This document shows positions 35,356 to 45,694 of a stretch of 64,000 bases of DNA, one piece after another. Each line of letters opens with the position of its first letter. The stretch's first letter is position 1. The position numbers and the translations under genes are program-made. Source of the stretch: Pseudonocardia sp. ICBG1293 (GTDB lineage: Bacteria; Actinomycetota; Actinomycetes; Mycobacteriales; Pseudonocardiaceae); assembly GCF_020131355.1 (NCBI RefSeq), contig NZ_JAHLEL010000044.1, forward strand, positions 248,001 through 312,000, in the 5' to 3' direction. The notes beneath the pieces are model-generated. The model worked only from the letters and a program-made list of their open reading frames with translations, was not told the DNA's origin and did no database searches.

Positions 35356-38300
35356 ATGCGTCCCGACACCGTCAGCCCCGACACGATCTCCGAACCGGCA
35401 CCGGGTCTGCGGGACCTCGCCGCGGTCCGATCACCCGACGATGTCCGGGTCCGGGTCGTGCCGGCCGACCCGGAACGCGGATCCGGACCCCGTGTCCTCG
35501 TCGTCGTCGAGGACATGCCCCATCTCATCGATTCGGTCATCGCCGAGCTCCGGCACCACCGGCTCGTCCCCGACCGGGTCGTCCATCCGCGGGTCCGGGT
35601 CCGGCGGGACGTCGCCGGAGTACTCGTCGACCACGAGTCCTCGGACACCGGCACCGTGACGCTGACCGAGTCGTGGACCTCGCTGGAGCTGGACGGGCCC
35701 CTGCCCGGCCCGCGCGAGGCACTCGAGGCAGCGGTCGAGGACAGGGTCGTGCGACTGCGCGCGCACCTGCGGCGACGGCCCGGCCTGTCCGCGCAGGTCC
35801 GGGATCTCGCCGTCGCGCACGCCGCATCGGGCCGGACCGACGGGCTCACCGACTTCCTGCTGTGGTGCCGCGCGGGCAACATGCACCTGCTGGACCTCGT
35901 CCCGTGCGACGGGTCCGGGGGCGGGCAGGACCCGCTCCTGATCGGCTGGCGGGCCGAGGTGTCCGATGTGGTCCGCGACGAGCGGCCACTGCGGGTCGTG
36001 GTCCCACCGACCCGCCCCGGAGAGCCCGCGCACGAACTCATCGGGTTGCTGACCGACGAGGCCGCGCGGACCGACCCGCGCACCATCCCCGTGCTCGGCG
36101 CCCAGGTACAGGCTCGTTCCGAGGACCTCGGGATCTCGGCGGAACGATGGTCGGGCCGGCGTTCGCTGGAGCTGCTGCGGGAGTACCCGCGCAGTGCTCT
36201 GCTCCACTCCGGTACCCGCGCTCTGGACCGGGTGCTCGGCGCGGTACCGGGGATCACCGACCGGAGACGGCTGCGGGTGGTCGCCGAGCGCGACGGTGCC
36301 TCCGTGGTCACGTCGGTCCTGGTGTTCCTGGGCCGCGACCGGTGCACGCCCGACGCGCGGGAGACCATCCGTCGGGAGATCGAGGCCTTCGTCGGCGGGC
36401 CGGTGATCGAACACTCGGTGGCGGCCACGGCGTCGGCGATCTCGATCGTGCACCTCACCACCGGGAGCTCCCGGAGCCCCGCGGAGTCCGTCGAGGACGA
36501 GCTGGAGACCCGGCTGACCCGGTTGCTGGGAAGCTGGGAGGAGCAGCTCGCGGCCCTCGGCGGGACCGGCCGGCCCACGGTCGTCTTCCCGCCCGAGTAC
36601 CGGGCGGCCGTCACCCCGTCCGAGGCCGCGCACGACCTGGCCCGGCTCGGCACGCTCGACTCGGACGCCGGCGGGCGGATCGACGTCGCGTTCCTGCCCG
36701 GGCCCGCCGGGACCGACGGGGCCGTCCGGTGGCAGTTCCGGCTGTACTCCGGCGACGAGCGCATCGCACTGTCGGCCGTGCTGCCCGTCCTGCACTCTCT
36801 GGGTCTCTACGTGCTCGACGAGCACTCCTGGCCGGTCGCCCGCGGGCGCGACCGCCTCTGGGTGCACCACTTCGACGTCCGCGCCCGGTTCGTCGTGGAC
36901 GACACCGTGGCCGAACCGGCCGACCGGCTCGGGGACACCTTCGTCGCCTGCTGGACCGGCGAGTGCGACGTCGACGGGTTCAACCGGCTGGTCGGTGTGA
37001 GCGGCCTGGACTGGCGGCAGGCCCGGCTCCTGCGGGCGCTGGCCCGTTACCTGCAGCAGATCGGCCACCCGCACGGTCCGGCCGGGGTCGCGGACACCCT
37101 GTGCGCGCACCCGGCGATCGCGAGCCGTCTGGTCGCCCTGTTCGAGGCCCGGTTCGCCCCGGAGACCGGCGACGGGAGCCGGACCCCGGTCCCCGAGCGG
37201 CTGCGCCGCGACCTGGTCTCCCGGTTGGACACGATCACCGCGCGCGACGCCGACCGGATGCTGCGCAGCCTGTTCGATCTCGTGCTCGGCGTCGTCCGCA
37301 CCAACCACCACACCGCGCCCCGCGATCTCGCCCTCAAGCTCGATCCGGCCCGCCTGCCCGAGGTCCCGCTCCCCCGCCCGGTCTCGGAGATCTTCGTGTT
37401 CTCCACCGCCGTCGAGGGCGTCCACCTGCGGTTCGACCGCGTGGCGCGAGGCGGGTTGCGCTGGTCGGACCGCAGCGACGACTACCGGACCGAGGTGCTC
37501 GGGCTCGCGAAGGCCCAGACGCTCAAGAACGCCGTCGTCGTCCCGGGCGGTGCGAAGGGCGGGTTCGTCAGCCGGACCGAACCCGGTGACGGATCGGAGC
37601 ACTACCGCCGTTTCGTCACCGCGATGCTCGACGTCGTCGACGACCGGGCGCCCGACGGTGCGGGCGAGGTCCGTCCCCTGCTCCCGGGGGTGCGGCACGA
37701 CGGCGACGACGACTACCTCGTCGTCGCCGCGGACAAGGGGACCGCCCGGTTCTCCGACCTGGCCAACGAGATCGCGGCCGGCCGCGGGTACTGGCTCGGC
37801 GACACGTTCGCCTCCGGCGGCCGCACCGGTTACGACCACAAGGCGATGGGCATCACCGCCCGGGGCGCGTGGGAGAGCCTGCGCCGGCACCTGCACGAGC
37901 GCGGCGTCGACGCCGACCGGGACGCGTTGACCGTCGTCGGGATCGGCGACATGTCCGGCGACGTGTTCGGCAACGGCATGCTGCTCTCGCCCGCCCTGCG
38001 GCTGGTCGCGGCGTTCGACCACCGGCACGTCTTCCTCGACCCGGAGCCCGACCCGGACCGCGCCGACGCCGAGCGACGGCGCCTGTCCACGGTCCCGGGC
38101 AGCTCGTGGGACGACTACGACCGCACCGCGATCTCCGCCGAGGGCGGCGTCTGGCCACGCTCGGCGAAGTGGGTCCCGATCGGTCCCCGCGTCCGGCACG
38201 TGCTCGGTCTGTCCCCCAGCACGCAGCGGCTGGACCCGCCGGCGCTGATCCGGGCGATCCTGCGGGCCCCGGTGGACCTGCTGTGGAACGGCGGGGTGGG

Positions 38301-39900
38301 CACCTACGTCAAGGCCTCGCACGAGACACACGGCGACGTCGGCAACCGGGCCTGCGACGACCTGCGTGTCGACGCCGCGCAGCTGCGGGCCGCGGTGGTC
38401 GTGGAGGGCGGCAACCTCGGGCTGACCTCGGCGGGGCGGGTCGAGTTCGCCGCGGCCGGCGGCGGCGTCAACACCGACGCCCTCGACAACTCGGCCGGGG
38501 TGAGCTGCTCCGACCACGAGGTGAACATCAAGATCGCGGTCGACGAGCTGGTCCGGGCCGGCTCGCTCGCCCCCGGGGAACGCGACGGGCTCCTCGCGGA
38601 CATGACCGACGAGGTCGCGGCCCTGGTGCTCGGGGAGAACGCACGGCACAACACCGTCGTCGGCCTGGCCCGCAGGCACGCACACCGCCGGCTGGGCCGG
38701 CACGCGGCGCTGCTCGCCCACCTCGAGCAGCATCACGGGCTCGACCGGTCCCGGGACGTGCTCCCTTCCGTCGAGGAGATCGAACGACGCCTCCGCTCCG
38801 GAGCGGGTCTCACCTCCCCCGAGCTGTGCACCCTGCTCGGCCGGACCAAGCTGGCGCTCTCGGTCGAGCTCGCCGCGTCGGACCTCCCCGACGACGACGC
38901 GCTCATCGGCCTGCTTCCCGGTTACTTCCCGGCCGCGCTGACCGAGCGCAACCCGACCGCGCTGACCGAGCACCCGCTGCGGCGCCAGATCGTGGTGTCG
39001 GCGCTGACCAACCACGTCGTCGACAGCGCCGGGATGTCGTTCTGCCACCGCCTCGCCGACGACACCGGCGCGAGCTGGCCGGAGGTGGTGCGGGCACACC
39101 TGGTCACGTCGTCGGCACTGCGCATCGGCGAGCTGCAGCCCCGGATCGCCGGGATCGCCCCCGGACTGCCGTGTGCCGAGGCCGACGAGTTGTGGGTCAT
39201 GTCGCGGCGCCTCCTGGAACGGGGCACGCGATGGCTGCTGCAGCACCGGCCCCGCCCCGTCGACCTCACCGGGGAGATCGCCCGCCTCACCGACACGGTC
39301 CCGGCGCTGCTCGCCCGGACCGCGCAGCACCTGCACGGGGCCGAGGCCGACCGCCTGGAGTCCGATATCGGACGGTTCGTCGATGCCGGCGTCCCCGACG
39401 AGGTGGCACGACAGTGCGTCGGATCCGCCTACACGGTCTCGCTGCTCGACATCGCCGAGATCGCCCGCGGGGTCGAGGACGCCGGGGGTGACGGGGCCGA
39501 GGACACGGGGGCCGAGGACACGGCGGCCGAGGACACGGCGGCCGGGCCGGACGGCCGGAACCGGCCGGCGGCGCTCTACTTCGGACTGGCCGAGCGGCTG
39601 GACGCGCACCGGCTGATGGACTCGGTCCGTGCCCTGCGCCGGTCGACCCGGGCCGAGCTGCTGGCCCGCGCGCACCTGCGGGACCTGATCTACGACGTCC
39701 TGCGCACCCTCACCCGCCGGCTAGCCTCGGCTCCCGGCGGACACGACCCGCACGAGCTCGTCGCGAGCTGGGAGGCCGAACACATCGGCCGGATCGACCA
39801 GTTGCGCTACCTCCGCCGGGAGTTCGGTCTCGAGCGCAACGCACCCGACCTGGCGTCGACGGTCGCCGTGGTGCAGCAGTTGCACCGGCTGATCGGGTGA
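35356..39900 (+). CDS. Large NAD-dependent glutamate dehydrogenase
   Basis: Protein of 1,514 aa from ATG 35356, with GGAGG ten bases upstream. It matches the about 1,600-aa NAD-GDH family of Streptomyces and Proteobacteria, which oxidises glutamate to 2-oxoglutarate and ammonia. The N-terminal half has the ACT-like regulatory regions. The catalytic part begins near residue 670 with RVARGGLRWSDRSDDYRTEVLGL, AQTLKNAVVVPGGAKGGF, then GIGDMSGDVFGNGMLLS, the NAD-binding segment DLLWNGGVGTYVKAS, and VVVEGGNLGLTSAGRVE with VNTDALDNSAGVSCSDHEVNIKI. Near residue 1380 an acidic insert repeats AEDTA/GAEDT. It ends five bases from a convergent regulator gene. Confidence 0.95.
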   Translation: MRPDTVSPDTISEPAPGLRDLAAVRSPDDVRVRVVPADPERGSGPRVLVVVEDMPHLIDSVIAELRHHRLVPDRVVHPRVRVRRDVAGVLVDHESSDTGTVTLTESWTSLELDGPLPGPREALEAAVEDRVVRLRAHLRRRPGLSAQVRDLAVAHAASGRTDGLTDFLLWCRAGNMHLLDLVPCDGSGGGQDPLLIGWRAEVSDVVRDERPLRVVVPPTRPGEPAHELIGLLTDEAARTDPRTIPVLGAQVQARSEDLGISAERWSGRRSLELLREYPRSALLHSGTRALDRVLGAVPGITDRRRLRVVAERDGASVVTSVLVFLGRDRCTPDARETIRREIEAFVGGPVIEHSVAATASAISIVHLTTGSSRSPAESVEDELETRLTRLLGSWEEQLAALGGTGRPTVVFPPEYRAAVTPSEAAHDLARLGTLDSDAGGRIDVAFLPGPAGTDGAVRWQFRLYSGDERIALSAVLPVLHSLGLYVLDEHSWPVARGRDRLWVHHFDVRARFVVDDTVAEPADRLGDTFVACWTGECDVDGFNRLVGVSGLDWRQARLLRALARYLQQIGHPHGPAGVADTLCAHPAIASRLVALFEARFAPETGDGSRTPVPERLRRDLVSRLDTITARDADRMLRSLFDLVLGVVRTNHHTAPRDLALKLDPARLPEVPLPRPVSEIFVFSTAVEGVHLRFDRVARGGLRWSDRSDDYRTEVLGLAKAQTLKNAVVVPGGAKGGFVSRTEPGDGSEHYRRFVTAMLDVVDDRAPDGAGEVRPLLPGVRHDGDDDYLVVAADKGTARFSDLANEIAAGRGYWLGDTFASGGRTGYDHKAMGITARGAWESLRRHLHERGVDADRDALTVVGIGDMSGDVFGNGMLLSPALRLVAAFDHRHVFLDPEPDPDRADAERRRLSTVPGSSWDDYDRTAISAEGGVWPRSAKWVPIGPRVRHVLGLSPSTQRLDPPALIRAILRAPVDLLWNGGVGTYVKASHETHGDVGNRACDDLRVDAAQLRAAVVVEGGNLGLTSAGRVEFAAAGGGVNTDALDNSAGVSCSDHEVNIKIAVDELVRAGSLAPGERDGLLADMTDEVAALVLGENARHNTVVGLARRHAHRRLGRHAALLAHLEQHHGLDRSRDVLPSVEEIERRLRSGAGLTSPELCTLLGRTKLALSVELAASDLPDDDALIGLLPGYFPAALTERNPTALTEHPLRRQIVVSALTNHVVDSAGMSFCHRLADDTGASWPEVVRAHLVTSSALRIGELQPRIAGIAPGLPCAEADELWVMSRRLLERGTRWLLQHRPRPVDLTGEIARLTDTVPALLARTAQHLHGAEADRLESDIGRFVDAGVPDEVARQCVGSAYTVSLLDIAEIARGVEDAGGDGAEDTGAEDTAAEDTAAGPDGRNRPAALYFGLAERLDAHRLMDSVRALRRSTRAELLARAHLRDLIYDVLRTLTRRLASAPGGHDPHELVASWEAEHIGRIDQLRYLRREFGLERNAPDLASTVAVVQQLHRLIG

Positions 39901-39905
39901 AGCGC

Positions 39906-42554
39906 TCAGATCGCGATGTCGTCCCGGTGGGCGGCGAGCCGGGCCATGGCCAGGCCGTGCCGGGTCCGGCAGCCGAACTGCTGGAGCAGGCGCGTCACGT
40001 AGGTCTCGACGGTCTTCTCGCTCACCCGGATCGCGCGCGCGATCTGCCGGTTGGTCATGCCCTGCGCGACCAGTTCCAGGACCCGGGACTGGGTGTCGTC
40101 GAGGCTCGTGGACCGGCGCCGGGGACGACGCACGCCGTGCTGCTTCATGAACTCGCGCAGCCGGGCCCGCGGCGTCGGTGTCTGGAGGTCCTGCGCGATC
40201 GACTCCACGGCCGCCCAGTCGGTCGTCGGGTCCTCGGCGGCCGACCCCATCAGCATCCACCCCAGGTCGATGAGGTGGCCGCGGTCCCGTGCCCGCTCGA
40301 CGGCCCGCTCCCGGGCCGCACGGTCGCGCGCGGTGTGCCCCAGCACCCCGTGCACCAGGTCGCGCACCTCGGCGGCCTCGATCGCCTCGGGGCCCTCGGC
40401 GGTCCGGGCCCACGTGTCGGCGGCCTCGCGGAGGCGCCGGAACCACTCGGGCCGGCGGTCGGTCGCGGCGATCCCCGAGAGCCGGGTCAGCAACGCCCGC
40501 CGGATCAGCGCGTACGCCCCGGGAGGTACCTCGCCCCAGGCCCGCCACCCCACGGCGAGCGCGGCGTCGGTGTCCCCGGCGACCCAGCTCTGCGCCGAGT
40601 GCACGTAGGCACGCAGGATCCGGTTGAGCGACCCGATCGCCCGGTCCGGGAGCAGGTCGAACCATGCCTCGACCGCACGGTCGTCGTCCTGCAGGACCGC
40701 GGTGTCGGTGACGAACAGGACCGCACGTTCCCGCAGCGCCGCCGCGTGGACGTCGTCACCGTGGTCGGTGAACATCGCCCGGACCGCGGCGGCGGTGTCC
40801 TCCCAGTCGCCGCTGCGGTAGGTCCGGTACACGGTGTCCAGTAGCGCGAGGGATCCTTCGGGCCGCCCCGCGTACGCGGTGCCGAGCAGTGCCTGCAGCG
40901 CGGCGACGGCGTCCCGTGCGTCGAGCGCGTCACCGGTCTCGACCAGTACGTCGACGTCCGCACCGAGATCGGGACCGCCCAGCGGGGCGAGCGCTCGGGC
41001 CAGGTCCGCCGCGGCCGGGGTCGCCCCCGCCGCCCAGCCCTGCGCGATGCCCAGCGGATCGGCGGCGGTCTCGTCACCGGCCAGCGCCGTGTGCACGGCC
41101 TCGGCGACCGGCCGGCGGAGCGTGAGCGCGGCGACCGAGGCGGTCGCGGCGAGCAGGGCGGAGTCCACACCGGTCGGCGTCACGCCGGAGTGGTCACCGC
41201 GTGTGACCACATCGGACACCACCTCGGCCAGGAGGTCGTGCTCACCGGCCCGGACGAGCAGCCGCAGGACCCGCTCCGTGGTCCGGGACCGGCTCGGCTC
41301 GTCCGGGTCGTGCCGCCCGCAGGCCAGCAGCAGGCGCGCGGCCCGTCCCGGCCGGTGCTCCTCGTCCTGCGCGGCACGTGCGGTGAGCAGCGACGCCCAG
41401 CGCCGGTCCGGATCGAGCGCCGTGCCGGCCGCGGCGACGTGGTCGGCGAGCACGTCGACGTCCGGCTCGGACAACCTGTGGTCGTCGGGGAGGACCGCCG
41501 TGCGCGCGAAGGCCGCGTGCAGCTGCCGGACCCGCTCCTCGCTCGCCCGGGCGCGCACCGTGGCGCAGACCGCCGGGGACACGATCGTCAGCGCACCGTC
41601 GACCTCACCGAGCACCTTCTCCACGACGAGCCGGTCGATCTCGCCACCGATCTCCCCTCCGCCGCGTCCGAGCGCGACGGCGAGCGACGGCACGTCGTCG
41701 ACCCGCACGCGCACCGGACCACCGGCGAGCAGCACGATGTCCTCGGCGATGCCTCCCGGGCGTCCGACGGCCCGCATCGCCGGTGCGTCCGCCGGCAGGG
41801 TCGGCATCCGGTGCGGCGCACGCAGGCAGACCCGGCGCGCCACCGTGCTCAACCGCCCGGCGGCCTGCAACTCCTCGAGCAGGGCCAGGACGTGGGTGGG
41901 GTGACCGGCGAGCGGACCGAGTGCGCGGTGCAGCGTGGCGAGCAGGATCGGATCCGGTCGCGTGCGCAGTGTCCGGCGGGCGAGCGTCTCGACCTCGTCC
42001 GCGGTGAGCGGGCCGAGCCGCACGATCGCGTCCGCGGGAAGACCGGCCGGGGCGTCCGGACCGGTCACGACCACGACCCGGTAGCCGACCTTCCGCGCGA
42101 CGACGGCCAGGTGCTCGCGGTGGAGGACCCGGTCGGCGTCGTCGAGCAGCAGCAGCGGACTGCGTCCGATACTCGCGAGCAGTCGGCGCATCTCGACGAG
42201 CACGGCTGCCCGACCGTCGGTGGTCCGGTAGGACGCCGGGTGGTGGCGGCGCCGCAGCAGCGCGGCCCGGTGCATCACCTCCGACCCGGCGGCGAGCTGC
42301 TCGAACCGCGCTCCGACCGCATCCAGCAGCGGCCCGACCGCGTACTCGTCCCAGTCGGCGACCTCGCGGGCCAGATCCAGCTCCAGGACCGTCCGCCCGG
42401 CGGCGTGGGCCTCGTCCGCAGCCTCGGCGAGCAGCACGCTGCGTCCGCTCCCCCGTTCACCGGACAGCACGACGATCGTGTGCCCGGGCCCGGTCGCCCC
42501 GAGCGCGGCGAGTTCGTCGCGCCGACCGACCAGCACGTTCCGCCCCGCTGTCAT
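39906..42554 (-). CDS. Large ATPase-type LuxR-family regulator (LAL type), copy 1
   Basis: Protein of 882 aa from ATG 42554 with GAAGGG just upstream. An N-terminal AAA-like ATPase (VVLSGERGSGRSVLLAEAA; Walker B LLLLDDADRVL) is followed by helical tetratricopeptide-like repeats. The C-terminal LuxR helix-turn-helix reads DTQSRVLELVAQGMTNRQIARAIRVSEKTVETYVTRLLQQFGCRTR. In the P-loop the usual Lys is Arg (GxxGxGRS). LAL regulators typically control catabolic or antibiotic genes. It is divergent from copy 2 across a 127-bp or longer region and convergent with glutamate dehydrogenase. Its target cannot be read from sequence. Confidence 0.88.
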   Translation of the reverse strand: MTAGRNVLVGRRDELAALGATGPGHTIVVLSGERGSGRSVLLAEAADEAHAAGRTVLELDLAREVADWDEYAVGPLLDAVGARFEQLAAGSEVMHRAALLRRRHHPASYRTTDGRAAVLVEMRRLLASIGRSPLLLLDDADRVLHREHLAVVARKVGYRVVVVTGPDAPAGLPADAIVRLGPLTADEVETLARRTLRTRPDPILLATLHRALGPLAGHPTHVLALLEELQAAGRLSTVARRVCLRAPHRMPTLPADAPAMRAVGRPGGIAEDIVLLAGGPVRVRVDDVPSLAVALGRGGGEIGGEIDRLVVEKVLGEVDGALTIVSPAVCATVRARASEERVRQLHAAFARTAVLPDDHRLSEPDVDVLADHVAAAGTALDPDRRWASLLTARAAQDEEHRPGRAARLLLACGRHDPDEPSRSRTTERVLRLLVRAGEHDLLAEVVSDVVTRGDHSGVTPTGVDSALLAATASVAALTLRRPVAEAVHTALAGDETAADPLGIAQGWAAGATPAAADLARALAPLGGPDLGADVDVLVETGDALDARDAVAALQALLGTAYAGRPEGSLALLDTVYRTYRSGDWEDTAAAVRAMFTDHGDDVHAAALRERAVLFVTDTAVLQDDDRAVEAWFDLLPDRAIGSLNRILRAYVHSAQSWVAGDTDAALAVGWRAWGEVPPGAYALIRRALLTRLSGIAATDRRPEWFRRLREAADTWARTAEGPEAIEAAEVRDLVHGVLGHTARDRAARERAVERARDRGHLIDLGWMLMGSAAEDPTTDWAAVESIAQDLQTPTPRARLREFMKQHGVRRPRRRSTSLDDTQSRVLELVAQGMTNRQIARAIRVSEKTVETYVTRLLQQFGCRTRHGLAMARLAAHRDDIAI

Positions 42555-42681
42555 CGACCCTTCCGTTCGCGCATCACACCGACCGTCCCGCGTCGGGGCG
42601 GCGGGTGCGGGCCCGCTGTCGGGACCACGGCCGCCACGACGAGTGCACGGAGCAACTGTTGATACGTATAACCTCTCAGCG

Positions 42682-45453
42682 GTGATCAAACCACGTGCGG
42701 TGGGGGGAACCGGAGCCGCTGCGGCACACGATGGGGGCGCGTCGGATGCGACGGCCACCACATCCCGGGCGGTCATGGAGCTGCTCGATCTCGTCCTGGC
42801 CGACGACGGGCCGCCCCTGACGGTGCTGACCGGTCACGTCGGCACCGGGCGGACCACCGTCCTGCGCGACGCCGCCGACGCCCTGCGTAGTCGGGGGCGC
42901 ACGGTCGTGGAGGTCCGCGTGGCACCCGACGGGGTGTTCGTGGGCGAGACCGACAACGATCCGATGTGGACCGAGCACGCCGGGTACCCGTTCGCCCACC
43001 TGCAGGACGCGGCCACGGACCGGGAGGTGGCGTCCCGGATCGCCTCGACGATCGCCGCACCGCTGGTGGCACGCGACACCGTGGTGCTGATCGACGACGG
43101 GCAGTGGATGGCCCCCGACGGGGTGGCGGCCCTGACGGCGCTGGCCTTCCAGCTCGCCGGGACGGCGGTGCGGTGCGTGTGCTCGATCGCGCTGCCGTAC
43201 GGGGGGACGGGTGCCGCGTCCGGTGTCGCGGGGCTGCGCCGCCTGCGCGCCGCCTGCCTGGCGGCCACGGTCCGGGTGCCGCCGCTGGACAGGGAGTCGA
43301 CGGCCCGGGCCGTCGCCGAGCTCCTGCACGCCGAACCTGCTCCGGAGCTGGTGTCCCACGTACGTGCGCGGAGCCGGGGGATCGCTGCCGTGGTGACGGA
43401 CGTGGTGTCCACACTGCGCAGCACCGACGGAGTACGGGTGATGGCCGGGTACGCCCACCTGTCCCCCGCCGCGGCGCACGGTCGCGTCGTGCTCTCCACC
43501 GCCTCGCCGGCGGTGCACCTGCGGCGCCTGGACGATCGGACCCGGCAGACCGCGGCTGCCACGGCCGCACTGGAGCCGGCCGGGTCCGCCCTGCCGGTGC
43601 TGCTGGCCCGAGCGCTGCAGCGGCCGCAACACGAGCTGCGCGCCGAGCTGGACGAGCTGGAGGCCGCGGGATTCCTGCGACGCACGCGTGCGGGCGGGTG
43701 GCGTTTCCTCCTCCCGGCCCTGCGCGACCATCTCTCGCTCGCACACGGACCGTGGTTGCGCCGCTCGCTCGCCGCGGTCCTGGTGCGGGCGAGCTGGGAC
43801 GGGACGGTCGGGCTGGACCGGTCCGAGCTCGCCGACCTGACGGTCGTCGCCGGCCGGCTGGTGCCCACCGAGCGGGCCCGCGGCGAGCTGCTCGCCGCGG
43901 CGCAGGACGCGGCGCAGGGGCCCGCCGAGCTCCGGCACGCACAGTGGTGGCAGGCCGTCGCCGAGCTGACCACCGACCACCGGGAACGGCTGCGGATGCG
44001 CCTGGAACACGCCAGGGCGTGCGAACGGGCGGGGGAGGCGGCCGCCACGGTCGCCGCGGCGCGCGAGCTCCTCCACGAGGGTGACGCGCTGGACGCGGAC
44101 GCCCGGGACGAGCTGGCCCTCCTGCTGACCGTCGGGCTGATCAGGACGAGCGAGACCGACGAGCTCGACCTCGTGCTCGACGGTTCCGCGGACTGGATGG
44201 ACGACGAGACCATCGCCGTCGCCTGCCGGGCCCTCGCCCTGGGGATCATCGGTCGCTGGAGTGCCGCGGCGACCGTACTGGCCGGCTCCCGGACGTCGTG
44301 GACGGCCCGCCGCCTCCCCCGCGACGCGGGCACGGCGGTGCAGTGGGTCGGCGACGTCTACGCCGGACGGCTGCGCCCCGCCGACCTCCTGGTCACCGAG
44401 GGTCCCCCGACGAGCATCGGTCCCGACCACCGCGACCACCCGCTGTGGGCGATCGGCTGCCTGATCACCCTCGGGGACTCCCGCGGCGCCCGGAGCCACG
44501 CCGAACGGGCCGGCCTCGCCGACGCCGACCTGCCGCCCTCCCACCGGGGAGCGCTCGCACTGCTCGAATGCCGCCCGGAGTCGCCGGCGCTGGCCTGGAG
44601 CGCGCTGACCGAGCCCGACGACACCGCGGCCGGGCTGACCCGGGCCACCTTCCACTACCTGCTCATCGGGCTCACCATGGCGTCGGGACAGATCGGTGTC
44701 GCACGTCAGCTCGTCGAGACGGCACGGAAGGAGGTCCTGCTGGGGGACCACGTCGTCGACTTCGCCGACGTGTCCGTGGATCTCGCGCTCGGCGAGGCCG
44801 GGACCGCGCAGGCCCGCCTGGTGGCTGCGCTCGAGCGGGCGCGCAGCGACGATCTCCTCGTCGGCACCGACCTCATCCTGAGCGTTCTCGTCTCGCTCGC
44901 CCAGCTGCGTGGCGACGAGGCCGGTGCTCGACTGCGCATGCAGGAGCTCGACGAGGTCGCCCGCGCGCTGCAGAGCCCGCGGGCCTCGATGCACGCGGCG
45001 TTCGCCCGCGCGACGGCCCACCGGGACACCACCGCGGTCGAGGAGTTCCTGAGGCTCGCCGAGGAGACCGGCCCGGAGTACGAGTCGACCCACCTGACCC
45101 TGCGCCTCGTAGGCACGGGGCTCGCCGACCCCGCCCTGCTGCACGACGTCTACGCCGTGTACGGCCGTCTCGACGCGCCGCTCTACCGGGCCTGGACCCG
45201 TGCGGCGATGGAGGCGCACGGGGTGCCCGTACCGGGGCGTGCCCAGACCAAGGCCGAGAACGAGCGGCTGCTCGGTCGGCTGCTGATCGAGGGGCTCTCG
45301 AACCGGCAGATCGCGACGCTGCTGGGCAGCAGCGCGAAGAGCGTCGAGGGGCGACTGGGCCGGCTGTTCGCCCGCACGGGGTACCGGTCGCGGATCGAGC
45401 TCGCCTCCGCGCTGCTCGAACACGGTTCGCTCGTGGCCCCCCCGGATCGGTGA
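42682..45453 (+). CDS. Large ATPase-type LuxR-family regulator (LAL type), copy 2
   Basis: Up to 923 aa. The N-terminal ATPase has VLTGHVGTGRTTVLRDAAD with the same Lys-to-Arg change as its divergent neighbour, and Walker B VVLIDDGQWM. Long helical repeats and a C-terminal LuxR domain (LLIEGLSNRQIATLLGSSAKSVEGRLGRLFARTGYRSRIELA) follow. The start is uncertain. GTG 42682 lies nine bases after TATAAC and could be leaderless, while ATG 42775 is where similarity to the family begins. The pairing with copy 1, which shares architecture and P-loop change, suggests an old duplication. Confidence 0.85.
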   Translation: MIKPRAVGGTGAAAAHDGGASDATATTSRAVMELLDLVLADDGPPLTVLTGHVGTGRTTVLRDAADALRSRGRTVVEVRVAPDGVFVGETDNDPMWTEHAGYPFAHLQDAATDREVASRIASTIAAPLVARDTVVLIDDGQWMAPDGVAALTALAFQLAGTAVRCVCSIALPYGGTGAASGVAGLRRLRAACLAATVRVPPLDRESTARAVAELLHAEPAPELVSHVRARSRGIAAVVTDVVSTLRSTDGVRVMAGYAHLSPAAAHGRVVLSTASPAVHLRRLDDRTRQTAAATAALEPAGSALPVLLARALQRPQHELRAELDELEAAGFLRRTRAGGWRFLLPALRDHLSLAHGPWLRRSLAAVLVRASWDGTVGLDRSELADLTVVAGRLVPTERARGELLAAAQDAAQGPAELRHAQWWQAVAELTTDHRERLRMRLEHARACERAGEAAATVAAARELLHEGDALDADARDELALLLTVGLIRTSETDELDLVLDGSADWMDDETIAVACRALALGIIGRWSAAATVLAGSRTSWTARRLPRDAGTAVQWVGDVYAGRLRPADLLVTEGPPTSIGPDHRDHPLWAIGCLITLGDSRGARSHAERAGLADADLPPSHRGALALLECRPESPALAWSALTEPDDTAAGLTRATFHYLLIGLTMASGQIGVARQLVETARKEVLLGDHVVDFADVSVDLALGEAGTAQARLVAALERARSDDLLVGTDLILSVLVSLAQLRGDEAGARLRMQELDEVARALQSPRASMHAAFARATAHRDTTAVEEFLRLAEETGPEYESTHLTLRLVGTGLADPALLHDVYAVYGRLDAPLYRAWTRAAMEAHGVPVPGRAQTKAENERLLGRLLIEGLSNRQIATLLGSSAKSVEGRLGRLFARTGYRSRIELASALLEHGSLVAPPDR

Positions 45454-45694
45454 CCACGGGTCACGACACCGGGACCCGGTCCCGCAGACCCGCGCGTCGC
45501 ACCTGCCGTGTCACCGACGGCGCACCGGCGGCTCGCGCTCATGTCCCGACGCACGGTCCGGCCCCCGACGCCGTCCCACGACAGGTGCCGGAACCGTTCG
45601 ATGATCGCGGACGATCGCCGGCGCAGCCCACCGTCCACACCGGTCGACCCGGTGCTCCGCGGACACCCGTCCGCGACGGACCCCGGAGGAGCGG

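Noticed and set aside
35431..39675. 1,414-codon open frame opposite glutamate dehydrogenase
   Set aside because: Its partner strand encodes a clear enzyme with all motifs; the antisense product matches nothing and is Arg/Gln/His-rich.
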